Assembly (NCBI GenBank): GCA_034667525.1
Contig: JAXDJO010000032.1
Span: 9,322-73,321, forward strand
Direction: 5' to 3'
Length of the DNA: 64,000 nucleotides
From: DATAPE01 sp034667525
Lineage (GTDB): Bacteria > Actinomycetota > CADDZG01 > WHSQ01
Each line of letters begins with the position of its first letter. Position 1 is the first letter of the stretch. The position numbers were made by a program, and so were the translations under genes. Positions 45,296-53,800 of the stretch are shown one piece after another. The notes beneath the pieces are model-generated. The model was given only the letters and a program-made list of their open reading frames with translations. It did no database searches and was not told the origin of the DNA.

Positions 45296-47416
45296 GTGCT
45301 CGAGAAACTTGTCATGGCGCTGTTGATCCTGGTGACCATCGGCGCCTTCGCCAAGAGGTCGCGGGACCTCGTGGCGCTCTTGAAACTCGGGAGACCCGAC
45401 GACCGCTTCAGCGGGAACTGGGCCCGCAAGATCAAAGACGAGATCGTGGTCGTGTTCGGCCAGCGCAAGTTGCTCCAATGGACCATCCCGGGGCTCATGC
45501 ACTTCGTCATCTTTTGGGGCTTCCTTATCCTGTTCACCACGATCGTGGAAGCTTTCGGGGCGGTCTTCCAACGGGGATTCCACCTGCCTCTGATCGGCCG
45601 CTGGGGGGCCCTCGGCGCTCTCCAGGATTTCTTCATCGTTGCCGTGCTCCTCGGAGTGATAGCAGCCTTCGCCATCCGGAAGGTGCAGCGCCCCGGTCGC
45701 TTCACCGGCTCGCATCTCCGCGAAGCCGATTACATCCTGGTGGCGATCGGAACCATCATGGTCACCATCCTTTTCTCGCGCGCCACCCAGATCGCGCTCG
45801 GACGCTTCCCCTACGACACAACGTGGACGCCGGTTTCGTTCGGCGTGTCAAAGTTGTTCCAAGGGATGTCGTTCAATGTCCGGGACGCCATAGACACGGT
45901 CTTTCTGTGGTGGCATTCCCTCATCATCCTCGGCTTCCTCGTGTACATCACTTATTCGAAGCACCTCCACATCGTGACTTCCTTCGGCAACGTGCTCTTT
46001 CGATCGGACAGACCCAAGGGCGCTCTCAAACCGATGCACATCGACGTGGAGGCAATGTCTGAGGACGATGTGCTGGGGGCTGGAAAGGTCACCGACCTGA
46101 CATGGAAGCAGCTTCTCGACACCTACACGTGTACGGAGTGCGGTCGCTGCCAATCGCAATGCCCGGCGTGGAACACCGGCAAACCGCTTTCTCCAAAGTT
46201 GCTGATAATGGACTTACGAGACCACCTCTTCGAACGGGGCCCGGAGCTGGTCGCGGCCAAAGCGCAGGGAGATGAGGCTTTCGCCAGCGCGATCGCTCAG
46301 CTTCCGCCTTTGAACCCGGCCGTGGTGGAGGACGAGGTGATCTGGGACTGCACGACGTGCGGCGCATGCGTGCAGGCATGTCCCGTCGACATCGAGCACA
46401 TCGATGCGATCGTCGATATGCGTCGCAACCTAGTCATGAGCGAAGCGCGCTTACCCAAAGAGATGCAGAGCGCGTTGCAGAGCCTGGAGACGACCGGCAA
46501 TCCCTGGGGACAGCCCCCCCAGGCCCGCGTTGAGTGGACGAAGGGAACCTCCAGGCAGGAGCCGTTGGAGATCCCTCACATCTCTCAAACTCCCGACGCG
46601 GAGGTTCTCTTCTGGGTCGGCTGCGCCGGCGCTTATGACGACCGGAACAAGAGGGTTGTCTACGACTTCGCACGTCTGATGCAGATGGCCGGCATCAAGT
46701 TCGCGACCCTCGGACCGGATGAAAACTGCAATGGGGATCCGGCGCGGCGCATGGGGGCGGAGTACGTGTATCAAACGCTCGCAGCGCAAGCGATCGAGCA
46801 GTTGCACGAGCACAAGGTGAAGAAGATCGTCACGATCTGTCCTCACTGCTTCAACACGATGTTCAATGAATATCCTCAGTTCGGTGGCAACTTCGAGGTC
46901 GTCCACCACACCGAGTACCTGGCGCAACTCGTGAGGGAGGGGCGGCTCAAACCGGATTCAGAGGTGGCCGAGAAGATCACCTATCACGATCCTTGCTACC
47001 TCGCCCGTCACAACGATGTATGGCAAGGGGCGCGCACCGTTATCGAGGCGATCCCGGGGACCGAGTACGACGAGCTACACCGTCACAAGCAGCAGACCTT
47101 CTGTTGTGGCGCGGGTGGCTCCAGGATGTGGATGGAAGAGCGGATGGGGAAGAAGGTCAACACTGAGCGCACGGACGAGGCGCTGGCCTCCGCCGCGAGC
47201 ACCCTGGCGGTCGGCTGTCCCTTCTGCAACATCATGCTTTCCGATGGAGTGAACGAGCGCAACGCCAGCGAGCAGATGGTCGTGCGCGATGTCGCGCAGA
47301 TACTTCTCGAATCTGTCGAAGGCTCTGCACCGTCATCTTCGCTTTCCGGCAACGGCCACACGCCGGCACCGTCATCCGAAAGCTCAGTGACCGAAACGGA
47401 ACATCCCGCCTCTTAA
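45296..47416 (+). CDS. etfD: Membrane Fe-S oxidoreductase, EtfD-like
   Basis: 706 residues from GTG 45296, chosen because GGAGG lies 10 nt upstream; the open frame from 45218 has no such site. An N-terminal membrane part with about five helices (nitrate-reductase-gamma-like), then two ferredoxin motifs CTECGRCQSQCP and CTTCGACVQACP, then two CCG domains with CPHCF, CCGAGGSRMW and CPFCN. This is the architecture of actinobacterial EtfD, which passes electrons from EtfAB (acyl-CoA dehydrogenases) to menaquinone; heterodisulfide-reductase-like proteins share the parts. The tail is Ser/Pro-rich and disordered. A link to the BCAA-derived acyl-CoAs made upstream is plausible. Confidence 0.85.
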   Translation: MLEKLVMALLILVTIGAFAKRSRDLVALLKLGRPDDRFSGNWARKIKDEIVVVFGQRKLLQWTIPGLMHFVIFWGFLILFTTIVEAFGAVFQRGFHLPLIGRWGALGALQDFFIVAVLLGVIAAFAIRKVQRPGRFTGSHLREADYILVAIGTIMVTILFSRATQIALGRFPYDTTWTPVSFGVSKLFQGMSFNVRDAIDTVFLWWHSLIILGFLVYITYSKHLHIVTSFGNVLFRSDRPKGALKPMHIDVEAMSEDDVLGAGKVTDLTWKQLLDTYTCTECGRCQSQCPAWNTGKPLSPKLLIMDLRDHLFERGPELVAAKAQGDEAFASAIAQLPPLNPAVVEDEVIWDCTTCGACVQACPVDIEHIDAIVDMRRNLVMSEARLPKEMQSALQSLETTGNPWGQPPQARVEWTKGTSRQEPLEIPHISQTPDAEVLFWVGCAGAYDDRNKRVVYDFARLMQMAGIKFATLGPDENCNGDPARRMGAEYVYQTLAAQAIEQLHEHKVKKIVTICPHCFNTMFNEYPQFGGNFEVVHHTEYLAQLVREGRLKPDSEVAEKITYHDPCYLARHNDVWQGARTVIEAIPGTEYDELHRHKQQTFCCGAGGSRMWMEERMGKKVNTERTDEALASAASTLAVGCPFCNIMLSDGVNERNASEQMVVRDVAQILLESVEGSAPSSSLSGNGHTPAPSSESSVTETEHPAS

Positions 47417-47420
47417 CCGG

Positions 47421-48185
47421 CTAATCGATCTTCTCGGCCCGAAAGACCTCCGTGCGATAGGGCATCGCGAACCCCGCGCGCCCAGCCAGCGATGGGTGTT
47501 CGTCGCACAGCCGGAGCACGTCGCCGACAACCGAGTTGCGGTCCGCCTCGGGCAGGGTTGCCACATAGCTCCGAGACCGCGCCAGCCCAGCGAGCAGCTC
47601 GCGGTCCAAGGGCTGTTCGAACGTGAACTCGCGATGCCTACAGGGTCCGAACCGTCTGCTTGAAGCCAGGGGTTCGTATAAGTCTTCCTTCTCTTTCTGC
47701 GCGCCCTCAGTGCCGATCAGCTTAGAGAGCTCCGTTACCCAGCCAACGGATTCGTCGCGGAAGTTCCAGAGAAGCGCTAGATGACCTCCAGGTCGCAGCA
47801 CGCGAGCAAACTCGGCAACGGCGATCGATTGGTCGAACCAATGAAAGGCCTGGGCAACCGTGATCAGGTCGAACGTTTCTCCCCCGAACGGCAGCGCCTC
47901 GGCCCTCCCGGCCACAGCTGGGATGCTCCCACGTTGCCTCTTGAGCTGGTGAAGCATCTCCACGGAGGGCTCGAGCGCTACGACACGGTGCCCCGCGTCG
48001 TCAATTGCGGTCGTTAACTTTCCTGTGCCCGCGGCTACATCCAACACCTCAGCTGCATCGTCGCCTGACAACCACCGGACCGCTTCCCGCGGGTAGCCGG
48101 GACGGGCACGCTCGTACTCCGCAGCAACCGATCCGAATGATGCCGCGCGCTCCTCTCTGATCCGCGAGGTGTTGTCTTCCGTCAA
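47421..48185 (-). CDS. Class I SAM-dependent methyltransferase
   Basis: 254 residues. Motif I EVLDVAAGTGKLTTAI, VALEPSVEML, and FHWFDQSIAVAEFARVLRPGG, typical of the Methyltransf_11 group. Acceptor unknown. Its start overlaps the dcd stop by 4 bp, so the two are co-translated. It is convergent with the EtfD-like gene, 4 bp apart. Confidence 0.82.
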   Translation of the reverse strand: MTEDNTSRIREERAASFGSVAAEYERARPGYPREAVRWLSGDDAAEVLDVAAGTGKLTTAIDDAGHRVVALEPSVEMLHQLKRQRGSIPAVAGRAEALPFGGETFDLITVAQAFHWFDQSIAVAEFARVLRPGGHLALLWNFRDESVGWVTELSKLIGTEGAQKEKEDLYEPLASSRRFGPCRHREFTFEQPLDRELLAGLARSRSYVATLPEADRNSVVGDVLRLCDEHPSLAGRAGFAMPYRTEVFRAEKID

Positions 48186-48745
48186 CTGAAGTTTTCGTAG
48201 AAGCGCGAGGGGGTCGGCCCCCGTTGACCCTGGTACTTCGAGCCCAGGGATCTGGTCCCGTAAGGGTTCTCGGCCTCCGAAGTCAGTTGGAAGAAGCTGA
48301 TCTGACCGATCTTCATGTTCGGATAGATCGTGATCGGAAGGTTGGCGACGTTGGAGAGCTCCAGCGTCAAATGCCCTTCGAATCCGGGGTCGACGTAGCC
48401 GGCGGTGGAATGGATCAACAGCCCCAACCGGCCCAGGGAGGACTTTCCCTCCAACCTCGCCACCAGATCGTTCGGAAGCCTCACGTGCTCGCAGGTTGAG
48501 CCAAGAACGAATTCACCTGGATGCAGGATGAAAGCTTCGTCGTCACCGACCTCGATCAGCTCGGTGAGATCATCCATCGGCTTCTTTACATCGATGTAGG
48601 GATAGCGCGCGTTGTGGAAGGTGCGAAAAAAGCGGTCGACGTGCAGGTCTACCGACGAGGGCTGAAGATCGGACTTGTCGAACGGCTCGATCCCGATGCG
48701 GTCCGAGGCCACGGCTTCGAAGATGTCACGGTCCGACAAGATCAA
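48182..48745 (-). CDS. dcd: dCTP deaminase
   Basis: 187 residues from TTG 48745 (LILSDRDIFEAV), matching the family start; GGGAG lies 6 nt upstream and the open frame further up has no support. It converts dCTP to dUTP (or dUMP in bifunctional members). Core blocks LQPSSVDLHV, LHPGEFVLGSTCEHVRLP, RLEGKSSLGRLGLLIHSTAGYVDPGFEGHLTLEL and KIGQISFFQL are present. tRNA-Gly is divergent, 145 bp upstream. Confidence 0.92.
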   Translation of the reverse strand: MILSDRDIFEAVASDRIGIEPFDKSDLQPSSVDLHVDRFFRTFHNARYPYIDVKKPMDDLTELIEVGDDEAFILHPGEFVLGSTCEHVRLPNDLVARLEGKSSLGRLGLLIHSTAGYVDPGFEGHLTLELSNVANLPITIYPNMKIGQISFFQLTSEAENPYGTRSLGSKYQGQRGPTPSRFYENFS

Positions 48746-48890
48746 GGGCGTCTCCCACCATGGATTTGACCGGCAGTTTAACGAGAAGCCGCAGCCACCC
48801 TTCTCCGTCACAGGCGGCCCAAAGCCAGGTGGGTTACCACCTCGCAATCGGGGCGCCGCCGCGCCCACGGGTAGGATTCCGCCGTTTTCT

Positions 48891-48961
48891 GCGGGTGTAG
48901 CTCAATGGTAGAGCTCTAGCTTCCCAAGCTAGTGACGGGGGTTCGATTCCCCTCACCCGCT
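48891..48961 (+). tRNA. tRNA-Gly (CCC)
   Basis: Acceptor GCGGGTG (48891-48897) pairs with CACCCGC (48954-48960), discriminator T. The anticodon arm is CTAGC-TTCCCAA-GCTAG, anticodon CCC. The T arm is GGGGG-TTCGATT-CCCCT. CCA is not encoded. Confidence 0.95.
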
Positions 48962-49018
48962 CGTCGCCGGTGAAGACGGAACGGACACGGTTCGATGATT
49001 AACCGGGAGGACGAATCC

Positions 49019-49434
49019 ATGACCGCCGAAGTCGACGCGCGCAGCGTCGAGAAGTGGGTAGCCGGCTACGAGCAGCTGTGGCGCACTGCGGGCACCGCGC
49101 GTCTAAAGGAGCTCTTCGACGAGGACGCTACCTACCAGCATTCTCCCTACGAGCGCCCCTTCATTGGGCTCGCCGCGATCGCCGAGATGTGGGACGCAGA
49201 ACGGAAAGGACCCGATGAGATCTTCTCGATGACGACTTCTATCGTGGCCAGGCAGGGGGAGACTGCCGTCGTCCGGGCCGAGGTTTCCTACGGTGACCCC
49301 GTCGAGCAGGAATATCGCGATCTCTGGTCATCAGGTACTCGCCGGATGGTCGTTGCCGCAGCTTTGAAGAGTGGCCGTTCTGGCCCGACAAGGGACCAAC
49401 TCCGTCCAACTCGAGCGACACGGAACCCATCTGA
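49019..49434 (+). pseudogene. NTF2/SnoaL-like protein gene with -1 frameshift
   Basis: The ATG at 49019 has GGGAGG 8 nt upstream. Residues 1-102 (VEKWVAGYEQLWR, LFDEDATYQHSPYERPFIGLAAIAEMW, VEQEYRDLW) look like a nuclear-transport-factor-2 fold. After DLW the original frame gives low-complexity sequence, while the next frame continues sensibly (VIRYSPDGRCRSFEEWPFWPDKGPTP) to a stop at 49434. Restoring one G near 49325 (TGG followed by TC) rejoins them to about 138 residues. A broken gene or a sequencing error; unshifted, the frame ends at 49444. Confidence 0.72.
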
Positions 49435-49497
49435 CCGTCGCTGAACCGCACCCAGCGAGCTCCGACTCCAGCTGAGGGTTCGACGCGGGAGCACGGT

Positions 49498-50397
49498 CTA
49501 GCGGTTGCGCAGCTGCATCGCCTCGGCGACGCGGTCGAGTGATCGCTCGGTCATCGGTTCCAGCGCAAGGATGATGTCGTCGAAGCCGATCTGCTCGTAG
49601 GCGTCGATCGTGCGCGCGAGCTCCTCCACGGATCCTGCAAAGCCGACATCATCTTGCTGGGTCGAGTGATTGGGATCACGGACGACCACTCCTGCTGTTC
49701 GCCGCAGGCTCCTGGGATCACGGCTCTCGGCTTCCAGAGCGGCATCCATGTCCGCCATCCGTCGACTGAGCTCGTCGTCTGGGGTACCGAACCAGGCGGT
49801 GTTCCACGCATCCGCGTAGCGCGCGGTGAGACGCAGCATCCGGGGACCTTTCGCGGCCACCAATAGCGGGATCGGTGGATCGGGCGGCGGAAGCAGCACG
49901 GCGTGTTCGGCCCCGTAGTAGCTGCCGTCACAGGTGACTGTCTCGCCACGCACGAGCGGGCGGATGATCCCGAGGGCCTCTTCGAATCGATCCACCCGGC
50001 GCTCGATGGGGAAACCGAACATCTCATACTCCCGGTCGTACCAACCTGCCCCTACGCCGAGCACCAGCCGGCCGCCACTCACGGCTTGGGCGGTAGAAGC
50101 CATCTTCGCCAGCAGGGAAGGATCGCGAAAGGACACACACATAACGAGTTGCCCCAACTCCACACGCTCTGTTGCGGTTGCGAGGGCCGCCACCACCGTC
50201 CAACCTTCGAGGATGCCTTCAACGGAACCCTCCGGTGGTTCCGACAAGAAATGATCGCAAGGCCAGACCGAGTCCAGGCCGACGGCTTCGGCGTGCTTGC
50301 AAAAACCGAGAGCCTCCGCCCAGATCGATGCGGCCGACGCGCCGGGACCGGCCTCCGAGTCCGACTCGGCCATCGGGAGCATGACGCCGATCTTCAT
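49498..50397 (-). CDS. LLM-class (F420-dependent) oxidoreductase
   Basis: 299 residues from ATG 50397, which has GGAGGG 5-6 nt upstream; the open frame continues 59 codons further without support. TIM-barrel luciferase-like fold: CDHFLSEPP, RVELGQLVMCVSFRDPSLLAKMASTAQAVSGGRLVLGVGAGWYD-type core, and YADAWNTAWFG. These enzymes use F420 or FMN; the F420 group is usual in actinobacteria. Substrate unknown. Confidence 0.85.
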   Translation of the reverse strand: MKIGVMLPMAESDSEAGPGASAASIWAEALGFCKHAEAVGLDSVWPCDHFLSEPPEGSVEGILEGWTVVAALATATERVELGQLVMCVSFRDPSLLAKMASTAQAVSGGRLVLGVGAGWYDREYEMFGFPIERRVDRFEEALGIIRPLVRGETVTCDGSYYGAEHAVLLPPPDPPIPLLVAAKGPRMLRLTARYADAWNTAWFGTPDDELSRRMADMDAALEAESRDPRSLRRTAGVVVRDPNHSTQQDDVGFAGSVEELARTIDAYEQIGFDDIILALEPMTERSLDRVAEAMQLRNR

Positions 50398-50434
50398 CAG
50401 ATCCCTCCGGTGTCGGCTGCCGCGAGCCGGCGGC

Positions 50435-50797
50435 TCAGCTCGTATGCCAGGTCGTGTACACCTTGCGCACGGTGTCGCGGATCTGCCAGGTCCCTCGCCA
50501 TCCATCGGGCGTAACGATGAGGGAGCCGGGACGGACCTCGTAGGTTGTGCCGTCGTCCCCCGAGATCGTGGCATCGCCCGAGAGAAACAGCATCTGCTCG
50601 GTGATGCCGTCTTTGACCGATGGGAATTCGCCGGGGGTGCACTCCCATACCCCGAGCTCGACCCGGCCGTCGTTGTAGAGCTCGAACTCCGACTCCTCAG
50701 GTGCGCCTGCGGTAGCGCCCTCTCGCGGGCCGGAGCTCCGTAAAGAGACCTGGGAAAGCTCGGCGAAGATCGCGGGGGTGATCGCAGAGATCGTCAT
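50435..50797 (-). CDS. Cupin-domain protein (DUF861/Cupin_3)
   Basis: 120 residues, one small cupin: VELGVWECTPGEFPS, ITEQMLFLSGDATISGDDGTTYEVRPGSLIVTPDGWRGTW. It lacks the usual histidine metal ligands of large cupin enzymes, as many Cupin_3 members do. Probably binds a small ligand. It lies 37 bp upstream of the LLM oxidoreductase on the same strand and may share its transcript. Confidence 0.82.
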   Translation of the reverse strand: MTISAITPAIFAELSQVSLRSSGPREGATAGAPEESEFELYNDGRVELGVWECTPGEFPSVKDGITEQMLFLSGDATISGDDGTTYEVRPGSLIVTPDGWRGTWQIRDTVRKVYTTWHTS

Positions 50798-50969
50798 CGT
50801 TTACCTCTTTCAGATCGGGAGAGGCTCGACGATACCCTCGCCTACCCGGGGAGCTCGGCAGAGGCCCCCGAATCCTCGCCGGGGCGACCGCAACCGACGA
50901 GATATCGATCAAGAGCCGATCCGAGGGCTTCGCGCTGTCCCGAAAGCCTCGAGGAGCGTCATCGCTCGC

Positions 50970-52328
50970 TCAGAAACCCGGGCCTTTGGCTATCGAGGCG
51001 AACTTCGTGTACTGATTCATGAAGGCGAGAGTGATCTTGCCCGTCGGTCCGTTGCGGTGTTTCGCGATGATCAGTTCGGCTTCTCCGCGTCGTTCTGAAT
51101 CCGGGTTGTAGAGCTCGTCGCGGTAGAGGAACATCACGAGATCGGCATCCTGCTCGAGTGCCCCCGACTCGCGCAGGTCACCAAGGAACGGACGCTTGTC
51201 CTGCCGGTACTCGACCCCACGGTTCAGCTGCGAGGCTGCGATCACCGGTACTTGCAACTCGCGCGCCAGAACCTTCAGCCCCCGAGAGATCTCGGAGACC
51301 TCCTGTTGGCGGTTCTCGGATCTCCGCGGCGACTGCATGAGCTGGAGGTAGTCGATCAGGATCAGGCCCAGCCCCTGGCGTGCCTTCAGTCGGCGACACT
51401 TGGCCCGCATCTCCATCAGGGTGATGTTGGCGGAGTCGTCGATGAAGATGGGAGCCTCGGCGAGCCTGCCGGTCGCAGCAGACAGGCGCGACCAATCCTG
51501 CTCATTGAGGGAACCCTTGTTGATCTTCTGAGAGTCCACTTTCGCCTCGGAGGCAAGGAAGCGCTTCACGACCTCGTGTCGCGACATCTCCAGACTGAAC
51601 ATCACGGACGGCACTTTGTGGCGGAGTGACGCGTTCAACACGAAGTCGTTCAGCAGGCTGGACTTCCCCATCCCCGGTCTTGCTGCCAAGATCAGCAGGT
51701 TCGAGGGTTGGAATCCCGACGTGATGTCGTCCAGGTCGGCGAACCCTGTGGACAGCCCGGTGATCTTCTCGCCCCGTTCGTAGAGGAGCTCGATCGCCAG
51801 CATGTTCTCGGTCAGAAGATCATGGATCGGGAAATAGGAGTCCCGAAGACGCCGCTCCGAGACGTTATAGACAAGCTCCTCTGCCTGGTCTACAGCCTGA
51901 CCGACATCCTCAGGCATGGCGAAGCCGATCTCCTGCACCTTGTTGCCGGCGTCGACCAGGCGCCGCAGGAGGGCATGCTCCTCGACGATCCGAGCGTACT
52001 GAGCTGCAGAGGATGCAGTGGGATAGGCGTCGAGCAGGCCGAGGATGTAGGCGCGGCCCCCGATCTGCTCCAGGGTCCCTCTCCGCTGCAGCTCGTCTGC
52101 GAGCGTGACCGCGTCGGGCACCTCGCCCTTTCCGTAGAGGGCGAGGATCGTGTCGAAGATCTCCACGTGCACGGGCTTGTAGAAGTCGTCTGCCTTGACG
52201 ATCTCGATGACGTTCGCCACCGCCTCACGCGACTCGAGCATCGCCCCCAGAACGGACTGCTCGGCATCGATGTTGTGCGGCGGGATGCGGTTCGCCCGGA
52301 TCGCCTGCACCGGAGCCCTCTGCGCCAT
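50970..52328 (-). CDS. dnaB: Replicative DNA helicase DnaB
   Basis: 452 residues from ATG 52328 (GTG 52334 is possible). N-terminal primase-interaction domain (NIDAEQSVLGAMLESREA, about 18-120), linker, then RecA-fold helicase with Walker A ARPGMGKSS, Walker B LILIDYLQLM and RGVEYRQDKRPFLGDLRESGALEQDAD. No intein, although DnaB is a common intein host. It has its own promoter region, with a LexA-type box at 52348-52361 and a terminator separating it from rplI. Confidence 0.95.
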   Translation of the reverse strand: MAQRAPVQAIRANRIPPHNIDAEQSVLGAMLESREAVANVIEIVKADDFYKPVHVEIFDTILALYGKGEVPDAVTLADELQRRGTLEQIGGRAYILGLLDAYPTASSAAQYARIVEEHALLRRLVDAGNKVQEIGFAMPEDVGQAVDQAEELVYNVSERRLRDSYFPIHDLLTENMLAIELLYERGEKITGLSTGFADLDDITSGFQPSNLLILAARPGMGKSSLLNDFVLNASLRHKVPSVMFSLEMSRHEVVKRFLASEAKVDSQKINKGSLNEQDWSRLSAATGRLAEAPIFIDDSANITLMEMRAKCRRLKARQGLGLILIDYLQLMQSPRRSENRQQEVSEISRGLKVLARELQVPVIAASQLNRGVEYRQDKRPFLGDLRESGALEQDADLVMFLYRDELYNPDSERRGEAELIIAKHRNGPTGKITLAFMNQYTKFASIAKGPGF

Positions 52329-52347
52329 CGCCACCCTCTCTCGTCTA

Positions 52348-52361
52348 CGAACGTATGTTCG
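52348..52361. promoter_or_regulatory. LexA (SOS) box upstream of dnaB
   Basis: CGAACGTATGTTCG: perfect CGAAC-N4-GTTCG palindrome, the Gram-positive/actinobacterial LexA operator. It lies 19 bp before the dnaB ATG, where a bound repressor would block transcription or early elongation. Confidence 0.6.
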
Positions 52362-52447
52362 AAGTTATACATGCCGTCCGACAGAAAGTGCGGCTCATTC
52401 TCGAAGGCCCGCTTCTGAGGGAGGAGGGCAACGTAAGGCGGGGCGCC

Positions 52448-52534
52448 TGTGGAAATTAAGTCGATCGCCACATCTGTGGAAAAGCTCCGCGACCCCCACG
52501 GGGCGGGAGGCGTGCTTTGGGAACCGCCTGTGGA
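52448..52534. other. Three DnaA-box-like TGTGGA motifs
   Basis: TGTGGA occurs at 52448-52453, 52475-52480 and 52529-52534 in the same orientation, each followed by A/T-rich bases (AAT, AAA, TTG). They are partial matches to the DnaA box TGTGGATAA and lie within the 232-bp dnaB-rplI gap. Confidence 0.25.
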
Positions 52535-52539
52535 TTGCG

Positions 52540-52561
52540 AAAAAAAACGTCGTTGCGACGC
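52540..52561 (-). terminator. Rho-independent terminator after rplI
   Basis: On the minus strand GCGTCG-CAA-CGACGT forms a 6-bp stem with a 3-nt loop, directly followed by eight T residues. The stem begins at the last base of the rplI stop codon. It ends the rpsF-ssb-rpsR-rplI transcript. Confidence 0.85.
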
Positions 52562-53028
52562 TAGGTGGTTTCGCCCTCTTCTTCGTGAGCTATGACTTCC
52601 ACGGTGACAAGCGCGTTGACCTCTTCGTGAAGGTGCACCTCCACTTGATGGAGGCCCAATGACCGGATGGGATCTTCCAGGCGCACGTCGTGGCGATCGA
52701 TCCTTTCGTTGAGCTGCTCCTCGATCGCACGAGCCACATCGGCTCGGGTGACCGAACCGAAAAGGCGGCCCCCCTCTCCGGCGCGGGCGGAGATATAGAC
52801 GGGAGAGGCGGCGAGTTGTGAGACCTTGGCGGCTGCCGCTTCCTTATCCTTCTGATCGCGTTCGGCGCGCGCCCTCTGCATCTGCTCGGCCTGACGCAGA
52901 GTGCCCTTGGTGGCCACGAGGGCTAACCCTTTGGGCACGAGGTAATTGCGCGCATACCCATCGGCCACGGTGACGACATCACCCTTGATACCAAGGGGCT
53001 GGATATCGTCGGCAAGGATCACTTTCAT
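52561..53028 (-). CDS. rplI: 50S ribosomal protein bL9
   Basis: 155 residues from ATG 53028 (MKVILADDIQPLGIKGDVV). N-terminal rRNA-binding domain with GYARNYLVPKGLA, a long connecting helix and a C-terminal domain ending HLHEEVNALVTVEVI. Last gene of the rpsF-ssb-rpsR-rplI operon, with a strong terminator at its stop codon. Confidence 0.95.
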   Translation of the reverse strand: MKVILADDIQPLGIKGDVVTVADGYARNYLVPKGLALVATKGTLRQAEQMQRARAERDQKDKEAAAAKVSQLAASPVYISARAGEGGRLFGSVTRADVARAIEEQLNERIDRHDVRLEDPIRSLGLHQVEVHLHEEVNALVTVEVIAHEEEGETT

Positions 53029-53036
53029 AACGTCTC

Positions 53037-53306
53037 CTACCTGCTCGAGTACGGGAGCAATGCCATCTCGCGGGCGTTCTTGATCGCCTGCGCCACTAGA
53101 CGCTGATGCTCCGAGCAGTTGCCGGTAACCCTCCGGGCGCGGATCTTCCCGCGATCGCTCATGAACTTGCGCAGCATGGCGATGTCCTTGTAGTCGATGT
53201 ATTTGGTCTTGTCCGCGCAGAACTGGCAATACTTCTTCTTGCCTCGGCGGATGGTGCCCGGTCGGGAGGATTTCTTATCCCTATCGCGCTCGCGGTCTCT
53301 GGGCAT
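53037..53306 (-). CDS. rpsR: 30S ribosomal protein bS18
   Basis: 89 residues. The core IDYKDIAMLRKFMSDRGKIRARRVTGNCSEHQRLVAQAIKNAREMALLPY is standard. It keeps Cys residues (YCQFC and NCSEH), so it is the C+ form that may bind zinc. A charged N-terminal extension (PRDRERDRDKK) is present. It lies 8 bp from rplI and 3 bp from ssb. Confidence 0.95.
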   Translation of the reverse strand: MPRDRERDRDKKSSRPGTIRRGKKKYCQFCADKTKYIDYKDIAMLRKFMSDRGKIRARRVTGNCSEHQRLVAQAIKNAREMALLPYSSR

Positions 53307-53309
53307 GCG

Positions 53310-53771
53310 CTAGAAACCTCCCTCTTCCATCGGAGGTCCACCGACCGGAGCAGGCGCGGACCAATCCGAGCTTCCCCCCGAAGCCGGCGCGCCCTGACGC
53401 GGAGCACTGCTGCGCTCGGTCTTCTGCACCGTTGCCGTCGCCCATCGCAGGGAGGGGCCGACTTCGTCGACCTGGATCTCGAAGGCCGAGCGCTTGCCGC
53501 CATCCTGATCTTCCCAGGACCGCTGCTGCAATCTACCGGTGACGACGATCCTGGTTCCCTTGGTTAAGGACTCTGCAACGTGCTCGGCCATATCGCGCCA
53601 GCAGTTACAGCGGAAAAACCCATCGAGCTTGTCTTCCCATTGGCCATCCGCGTTCTTGTATCGGCGATTCACCGCGACGGTGAAATTCGCGACCGCGGCC
53701 CCCGAGGGTGTGAATCGCAATTCGGGATCATCTGTGACGTTGCCAACGAGTGTCACTGTGTTATCTGCCAT
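53310..53771 (-). CDS. ssb: Single-stranded DNA-binding protein
   Basis: 153 residues. OB fold (1-110) with VTLVGNVTDDPELRFTPSGAAVANFTVAVNRR and TRIVVTGRLQQRSWEDQDG. A Gly/Ser/Pro-rich linker leads to the C-terminal tip MEEGGF, which keeps a terminal Phe and two acidic residues but differs from the usual DDxPPF. Operon position between rpsF and rpsR is standard. Confidence 0.94.
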   Translation of the reverse strand: MADNTVTLVGNVTDDPELRFTPSGAAVANFTVAVNRRYKNADGQWEDKLDGFFRCNCWRDMAEHVAESLTKGTRIVVTGRLQQRSWEDQDGGKRSAFEIQVDEVGPSLRWATATVQKTERSSAPRQGAPASGGSSDWSAPAPVGGPPMEEGGF

Positions 53772-53800
53772 AACCTCTCCTTAAGTCTTAGATCGCACGG

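Noticed and set aside
50798..50969. Hidden small gene between the cupin gene and dnaB
   Set aside because: 172 bp with no ribosome site plus coding pattern; no structure noted beyond ordinary GC-rich repeats.
50970..52328. Intein in DnaB
   Set aside because: The Walker A region and the rest of the helicase are continuous and of normal length (452 residues).
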